Shown piece after piece: positions 29,801 through 33,950 of a stretch of DNA of 33,950 nt (position 1 is its first letter; the number at the start of each line of letters is the position of its first letter). Source of the stretch: Bacteroidetes bacterium 41-46 (lineage in GTDB: Bacteria; Bacteroidota; Bacteroidia; Bacteroidales; UBA932); the NCBI GenBank assembly GCA_001897515.1, contig MKTA01000026.1, positions 1 through 33,950 on the forward strand. The letters run 5' to 3'. The notes under the pieces were generated by a model. It was not told where the DNA came from. It did no database searches and saw only the letters and a list, made by a program, of their open reading frames with translations. The position numbers and the translations under genes are program-made.

Positions 29801-30778
29801 GAAGGTAAGGTTCAAACCGGAACAAAAAAGGCTGTCTCAGGAGGTAATGTCGCTACAGGATTTGGTGCCGGCGCAGCTGCCGGAGCTGCAATAGGTGGTC
29901 TGGCAACTTCGTGGTCTGGCCCATTTGCTTTGATTGGAGCTGCTATTGGAGCTGTGATTGGAGGAGTTATTGGACTGTTGGCTAGAAAAACAGTACCAAT
30001 TTTCGAAAGTTTAAAGAAAAAATATGGTGAGATATATGATAAAGAGACTTTTGAACTCAACCCGCAAATAATCAAGGACTATAAAAAGCTAGATGATGCG
30101 ACGAAAAAACTAGTCGACAACTGGAAAGAGATTCAGCAAAAGGCAAAAGAGGCGCAGGATGAAATGCGCCAGAACTTTAAAGATTTCGCGGGAGATATCG
30201 GCACTCAATTATCAGATTCTCTTGTTTTGGCCGTTCGGAATGGTGATGTCTTTTCTGCTATTGATGACTTTCAAAATTACATGAATAACACAATTGAGAA
30301 TATTGTGTCGAAACTAATTTTTGCAGCTCACTTTCAATCTCTCTTTAATGAGTTGGAAAAGCGATTCAACGACTCTTTTGGAGAAGAGGGAGATGGTTCA
30401 ATTGTCGACGATCTTATCTGGTTCAATCAGATGTATAAAGAGAATCTTGCAGACTATGCAAAATCTATTCAGGAAGCAAAAGATCAGCTGGCCAAAGAGG
30501 GTATTGATATATTCTCTGGCCAGGGGAGCCGTCAAAGTGCTGCAAAAGGTATTGCTCAGGCGTCGCAAGAATCGGTTGATGAATTATCTGCAGGTGTTGG
30601 TTCAGTTAGATTGGCTGTAGCTGACATTCGACAGATTAATAAAGAAATGCTTCTTGTTTATAAATCACTAAAATCTACACTTGATAAAATTGCAGAGAAC
30701 ACTGACTACTGCAAATACATTGAAGACGTAAAAAATACTCTTGACGACATTCGGGATAGAGGTCTAAAACTTAAGTAA
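26801..30778 (+). CDS. Tail tape measure protein
   Basis: The protein has 1325 residues. The first 240 are coiled coil with repeated SxxARLIMDLQRKL-type heptads, followed by three hydrophobic regions: a GALSAGAGAMGLVSG area near 265, a GLSVVITGIVVLMERL helix near 355 and a GAAIGGLATSW/AIGAVIGGVIGLL helix near 1045. Long charged helices lie between. Siphophage tail length scales with this protein at about 0.15 nm per residue, so a tail near 200 nm is expected if it is uncut. ATG 26801 overlaps the chaperone extension. Confidence 0.92.
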   Translation: MEPVEIDIRMKQNVSEEANKAREGISDISKESEEAQRKMAEMVSSQARLIMDLQRKLSVLEEAYKKLNAAAAETKGSDAQQKVVEKYVELNDTLDKTKSGISQVSSESTKMNSELTETISFQKKIIAELETKLNEVEVAFKKVNVATSDPKVIAAREKISKTYHELREELAGEKQALADLEKQQSSYTNKQQTLENQMRKTREEMARLKLAGQQESQQYKDLQERLGVLGTAYKEIYNQQKILSSGGQMMAGVLSGLSAFSGALSAGAGAMGLVSGESETYAKIQTKVQSLMAVTIGLQQISNTLHETSAFRITTVARAKQLWAAANIRVATSLGITTAAATALMATLTLGLSVVITGIVVLMERLISKSRESAKEQKKFSESISSTASKNVADFLALQKAYTSLTSSLDEKNKFILNNQKAFDNLGISIRSVKEADDLFIKNADAFKKSILERATAAAAMEIATEKIKKALFKIAEAEAMPDRVTKNATDIRTGKTTKYTEKNTKKDKLLAEGQEIMNEAVTFIEKGATAAEAARKIMVDAGLNASEQIIEGTQKYWLNQQKQAQLILDSLKDVDEGSKKWDDAVKLYNKATKKLEKWDVSGNFKKDEKEESEAKKAADKLKKIALDTENETNAALAAAVEEGATQKLASLEAGYTKAKALIKQREDEITELEKKTGVPATKERELLSDLSAAKLLEYETAVKRVKKESATVIQEIFADVNSKFNSELDNQINQTNTYYANQRKALKENSTDSEKLKKDEVELEEKRQKEIEIIKKQAALKQLDIQEAIELRKQDFLNKDVPFETVRQSNLLEIQKEFAQKKLDALIALQDAGVPDLAPQIEAARQEIEELDWSLKKLSVQKIREMSGYIKQFLGGLGSAFSKLGSEIGDIFSAVADNLDNVLTTLDSTASKEDKIGSGISAVISLLTMVTSQIAENKKAQEDWTATIVESNHQLSLLKIKAYEYSQANLFGVENPFARAIAGAQRYAAAMKELNTAINEGKVQTGTKKAVSGGNVATGFGAGAAAGAAIGGLATSWSGPFALIGAAIGAVIGGVIGLLARKTVPIFESLKKKYGEIYDKETFELNPQIIKDYKKLDDATKKLVDNWKEIQQKAKEAQDEMRQNFKDFAGDIGTQLSDSLVLAVRNGDVFSAIDDFQNYMNNTIENIVSKLIFAAHFQSLFNELEKRFNDSFGEEGDGSIVDDLIWFNQMYKENLADYAKSIQEAKDQLAKEGIDIFSGQGSRQSAAKGIAQASQESVDELSAGVGSVRLAVADIRQINKEMLLVYKSLKSTLDKIAENTDYCKYIEDVKNTLDDIRDRGLKLK

Positions 30779-30782
30779 TCAT

Positions 30783-31655
30783 ATGGTTAAAATTGACAAT
30801 ATAGATATAGCCACTCTTGGGATGTTGATTCTCAGAGGTGGTGATTACGATTTGCTTTCATTCCCTGCTCGAAAACAGGTGCCAACAAATGATTGGTTTG
30901 AAGAAGATGGCATCGAAGTGGATTTGTCCGATGTAGCTTTTAGTGAAAAAGAAGTGGCATTGAAATGCTATTTAAAAGGTGTTTCAACTTCAGATTTTCT
31001 GATAAAACTCACAGCACTTAAAAATATTCTGATTGCTCCAGGTATGCGCTCTCTTCTCATATCGACAATGAATAAAACTTTTTCATTGAGATTTAAAGGT
31101 TTTCAAGATACGCAGCTTTCAGGAGGATTGGTTAAAAGTGGAAGTACATCAGCGAAATTCGCGATTAACTTCTCAATGGATGATCCCCTGCAGATTTTTT
31201 CTGGAAGCAATGTCGTTCCAACCGGAATTGCAGAAAACTCTCATGTTAAAATCAATGGATACGACCTAAGCCGCTTTAATATTATTGTAAGGCAGGTATA
31301 TAATTCTGCCTTTCAGTTTCTTATTAAAGAGGGGATGTCTAATACAAACGAAGTAACATCTGGTAAAGTTGTAGACACAAACTTTGTTTCAAAACTTGCT
31401 TCAAAGCAGATTAGCATCGCCTGTTCAATGATTTGTCCATCACTGGATAATTTTTATACAAACTATAGTGCTCTATTTAACAATATCAGCCTGGCTGAGC
31501 CTCTTTTGGTATCATTTACCGGCACAAACGCACAGATGTCATGCTACTATTCAAGAATGGAAAACTTCATTAAGAAACGGCCTTTTTCATCCGGGAGAGT
31601 ATTTGTTGAGTTCACACTAGTATTTACAACTATTGGTAATGGAATGATGATATGA
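30783..31655 (+). CDS. Distal tail (Dit-like) protein with two similar halves
   Basis: The 290-residue protein lies between the tape measure and the tail hub, as Dit does. It seems to contain two similar beta-rich halves: a SLRFKGFQDTQLSGGLVKSG and KFAINFSM in the first, and SCYYSRMENFIKKRPFSSG and FVEFTLVF in the second. This suggests internal duplication and a hexameric ring at the tail tip. Its stop overlaps the next start by 4 bp. Confidence 0.68.
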   Translation: MVKIDNIDIATLGMLILRGGDYDLLSFPARKQVPTNDWFEEDGIEVDLSDVAFSEKEVALKCYLKGVSTSDFLIKLTALKNILIAPGMRSLLISTMNKTFSLRFKGFQDTQLSGGLVKSGSTSAKFAINFSMDDPLQIFSGSNVVPTGIAENSHVKINGYDLSRFNIIVRQVYNSAFQFLIKEGMSNTNEVTSGKVVDTNFVSKLASKQISIACSMICPSLDNFYTNYSALFNNISLAEPLLVSFTGTNAQMSCYYSRMENFIKKRPFSSGRVFVEFTLVFTTIGNGMMI

Positions 31656-33950
31656 TACAAATATATGACATAAATAACGCTGAGTTAATTCAGGTAAATC
31701 CTGCAGACAGCACATACAGGAATAAAGTGATTATGTCCGAAAACATATTCATGCTGTATTTTTCATTAACAGAGGCTGTTGAGATACCAATTGGAGCATA
31801 CGTGATGTATAAAGGCGAAAGATACACTCTTTATAGCCAGGAGAACTTCACTATGACACATACGCGTAAGTATGACTATACGCTTATGCTTGAAACAGAG
31901 GAAGCTTTCCTTAAAAGCACAAAATTGAAATACTTTGTCATTGTTGACGGATTACCACAAAGACCCTTCAGCTTGAAATTTGTCCTGGTGTTAACTCCAT
32001 CCGAGTGGATACAGCTTATTGTTAACAACCTAAATTTAACTGAGCCGGGATGGAGTGTTGGTGATTGTTTGGACGCTGAAGCCAGGCAGATAGCATTTAA
32101 TCATGAGTATTGTGATGGAGCGCTCAACCGAATAGCTGAGGAATACAACACAGAATATGAAATAGTTAATAAAACAATTTCGCTAAAAAAAGTTGAGAAA
32201 TTTAAAGACAATCCGCTTCCTCTTGCTTATGGTAAACAGAATGGCTTGAAATCTGGGATAACACGCACAAAGGAAAGCGAAAAATTACCTGTTGGGATAT
32301 TATATGTTCAGGGAGGTGAGAAGAATATTGATTTCTCAAAATATCACAGTAGAACCCTATTGCTGCCAAAATCGCAGTCGCTCATTTATGAGGGCCGCAC
32401 TTATATTACAGATGCTGACGGCACAATGATTACTTGTGTAGACTTGCCTGAAAATAAGAATGAAGATAGCTATGATGCTTCGTCAATCTCTCCACAGCGA
32501 GTTGGCACGGTTACACAAGTAATAGTTGTAGATGCTGGAGCACATTTTTATGATATAATTGACAGTACTATTCCACAGTCTCTTGATTTTTCTCAAATGA
32601 GAATAGCCGGCGAAAAGGCAGTACTAATATTCCAAAGCGGGAGTTTATCAGGATATAGTTTCGACATTCAACAAACGGAAGAAAACCTAGACGGTTACGT
32701 TCATGCAGAGAGAAGGTTTAAGCTTGTTCCGTTAGATCAGGATGGTATGATTCTTCCGAGTGGGGGTATGATACCAGAAGTTGGAGATACTTATGCTGTC
32801 TTTAATATAGCACTTCCTGATGCATATGTTTGTGATAATGTAACAAAGACAGGAGCTTCATGGGATATGTTTCGTGAAGCTGTTCGATATAAATATGAAA
32901 ATGAAATACCACGTTCTATTTATAAAGGTGAATTAGATGAAATTTATGCTAAAAGTAATTGGCTGGCTATAGGGGGTAAGATAGTTCCTGGTGGTTATGT
33001 GCTCTTCTCTCATCCGCAATTTCTTCCTGATGGACAAAAAATAAGAATTGTTGGTGTAAAGGAGTTTATTAATAAGCCCTACTCCCCAAAAATCGAACTA
33101 AGCAATGTTGTGTCTGGAGGTTCAGTCAAAAATGACATAGCGAAAATTGACGCAAGTGAAGTTGTTACTGACTCCCTTCACAAACAGTCCCTGCAATTCA
33201 CAAAACGTCGTTTCCGGGATGCTCAGGAGACAATGACTTTGCTTTCTCAGTCGCTGCTTAATTTCTCCGGATCTGTCAGCCCCATCACTGTGCAAACTAT
33301 GGCGCTGCTGGTAGGTGACGAAAGCCTGCAGTTTCGTTTTGTGAACAGTAAAACGGTGCCGGTGGCTGCGAACCATGTTATAGTGTTCAGCAACGCAACA
33401 AAGGTACTTTCCGCCGCCGCCGGAATACTGCAGCATATGACTGTTGGTATCAAAACGATCTCGCAGTCTCACTTGGCAAGCGAATACCGGTATTGGGATA
33501 TGGCGGCATATGACTCGCCTCCTCTTACTGAGGCTGACGCTTCAAAAGCATACTACCTGTACGCCAAATGTGCAAACCCCGGTACCGCCGGAGTGTTTGT
33601 GCTATCCGATGTGGCAATAGGTATGACTTCCGTAGCCGGGCATTATCATTTTCTTGTGGGCATTCTCAACAGCGAAAATGCAAGTGAGAGGTCATATGTG
33701 AGCCTGTATGGCTTTTCGGAAATCCTCCCGGGCAGAATCACAACAGATAAGATCGTTAGCCCTGATGGCCGACTTTCTATAGATCTATCCAGCAACCCTC
33801 CCAAAATTACAGCTCTAGACGGCGCAATCATCGAGGGTAAGGTACAGTTTCAAGCAGGTTCTTCCGGACTGGCACAGCTGGCCGAATGGCCAACCGCTGC
33901 CCAGGACATTCAGGACGCATCAGCAGCTGCTGCAGAGGCAGACAGAAAGG
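31652..33950 (+). CDS. Tail hub / receptor-side tail protein (3' end beyond window)
   Basis: The frame from ATG 31652 is open to the window edge, giving 766 residues with no stop. The N-terminal half (KVIMSENIFMLYFSLTEAV, then YTLYSQENFTMTHTRKYDYT) resembles tail hub proteins such as Tal. About residue 490 on is helical and then beta-rich, and the last residues (AAQDIQDASAAAAEADRK) begin a coiled coil, as in proteins that carry tail-fibre parts. No DGR-type variable repeat is visible within it. The stop and the fibre end are outside the window. Confidence 0.82.
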   Translation, partial: MIQIYDINNAELIQVNPADSTYRNKVIMSENIFMLYFSLTEAVEIPIGAYVMYKGERYTLYSQENFTMTHTRKYDYTLMLETEEAFLKSTKLKYFVIVDGLPQRPFSLKFVLVLTPSEWIQLIVNNLNLTEPGWSVGDCLDAEARQIAFNHEYCDGALNRIAEEYNTEYEIVNKTISLKKVEKFKDNPLPLAYGKQNGLKSGITRTKESEKLPVGILYVQGGEKNIDFSKYHSRTLLLPKSQSLIYEGRTYITDADGTMITCVDLPENKNEDSYDASSISPQRVGTVTQVIVVDAGAHFYDIIDSTIPQSLDFSQMRIAGEKAVLIFQSGSLSGYSFDIQQTEENLDGYVHAERRFKLVPLDQDGMILPSGGMIPEVGDTYAVFNIALPDAYVCDNVTKTGASWDMFREAVRYKYENEIPRSIYKGELDEIYAKSNWLAIGGKIVPGGYVLFSHPQFLPDGQKIRIVGVKEFINKPYSPKIELSNVVSGGSVKNDIAKIDASEVVTDSLHKQSLQFTKRRFRDAQETMTLLSQSLLNFSGSVSPITVQTMALLVGDESLQFRFVNSKTVPVAANHVIVFSNATKVLSAAAGILQHMTVGIKTISQSHLASEYRYWDMAAYDSPPLTEADASKAYYLYAKCANPGTAGVFVLSDVAIGMTSVAGHYHFLVGILNSENASERSYVSLYGFSEILPGRITTDKIVSPDGRLSIDLSSNPPKITALDGAIIEGKVQFQAGSSGLAQLAEWPTAAQDIQDASAAAAEADRK

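Larger units (their letters stand above)
4554..33950. mobile_element. Mu-like transposable prophage (left part; runs past window)
   Basis: The order repressor, operator, Ner-like, MuA-like transposase, MuB-like ATPase, GemA-like, then Mu-type head genes matches transposable phages. The left boundary is placed near 4554, at a TG dinucleotide where the histidine kinase frame is broken and end repeats begin. Tail genes look like those of a siphophage, with tape measure and frameshifted chaperone but no sheath. A DGR lies in the early block. The right end and target-site duplication are not visible, so the exact boundary is uncertain by a few bases. Confidence 0.9.

Noticed and set aside
33122..33472. 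Leftward 116-residue frame near the window end
   Set aside because: Lies opposite the continuous tail hub frame and has shadow-like composition.
31652..33950. Third DGR target in the tail hub protein
   Set aside because: No stretch aligning with the template repeat was found in the visible part of the gene; the fibre end is outside the window.
4554..33950. tRNA genes or integrase-type attachment site
   Set aside because: No cloverleaf sequence or tyrosine/serine integrase was seen; integration is by the MuA-like transposase.

Overview
The window looks like a Bacteroidota (probably Bacteroidales) chromosome interrupted by a Mu-like transposable prophage. Supporting signs are the AT-rich sequence, weak or absent Shine-Dalgarno sites, a short cysteine-poor Mrp protein, and the general style of the phage genes. 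Positions 1 to about 4553 are host DNA. They hold a small secreted c-type heme protein and a leftward operon, typical of anaerobes, that encodes a DUF134 regulator, two NifX-like proteins, two ferredoxin-containing MinD-like ATPases and an Mrp-type ATPase. The host part ends in the 3' fragment of a sensor histidine kinase that is cut off at about 4553. The prophage begins there and runs past the right edge of the window.

The left end of the phage follows the Mu plan. Repeated end sequences are followed by a leftward S24-type repressor, a 20-bp palindromic operator, a small Ner-like HTH protein, a MuA-like transposase, a MuB-like ATPase, a second P-loop ATPase and a GemA-like protein. Several small early genes and a HAD phosphatase come next. 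A complete diversity-generating retroelement (DGR) sits inside this early/middle block at 12508-14878. It has two tandem paralogous variable proteins, each with a 78-bp variable repeat, one template repeat, and a reverse transcriptase with an extra C-terminal domain. DUF3164 and a 70-residue HTH-like protein close the rightward early block at a rho-independent terminator.

The late genes are organised around one divergent control region (21925-22066) with two palindromic sites 21 bp apart. Leftward from it run the small terminase, large terminase, a small unknown protein, a gp36-like protein, a portal-MuF fusion with a toxin-like C-terminus, a gpG-like protein and one more small protein. Rightward run a ClpP-like protease/scaffold, the capsid protein, a lysis cassette (amidase, holin-like protein, lipoprotein with a C-terminal membrane helix that may be a unimolecular spanin), the tail tube, tail chaperones joined by a probable -1 frameshift, a 1325-residue tape measure, a distal-tail-like protein and a tail hub protein that runs off the window. 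No sheath gene is visible, so the virion is probably a transposable siphophage.

The points most worth following are the two-target DGR placed among early genes, the portal-MuF-toxin fusion, the central two-way late switch, the frameshift and the candidate single-gene spanin. All family assignments were made by reading motifs; no database search was possible.
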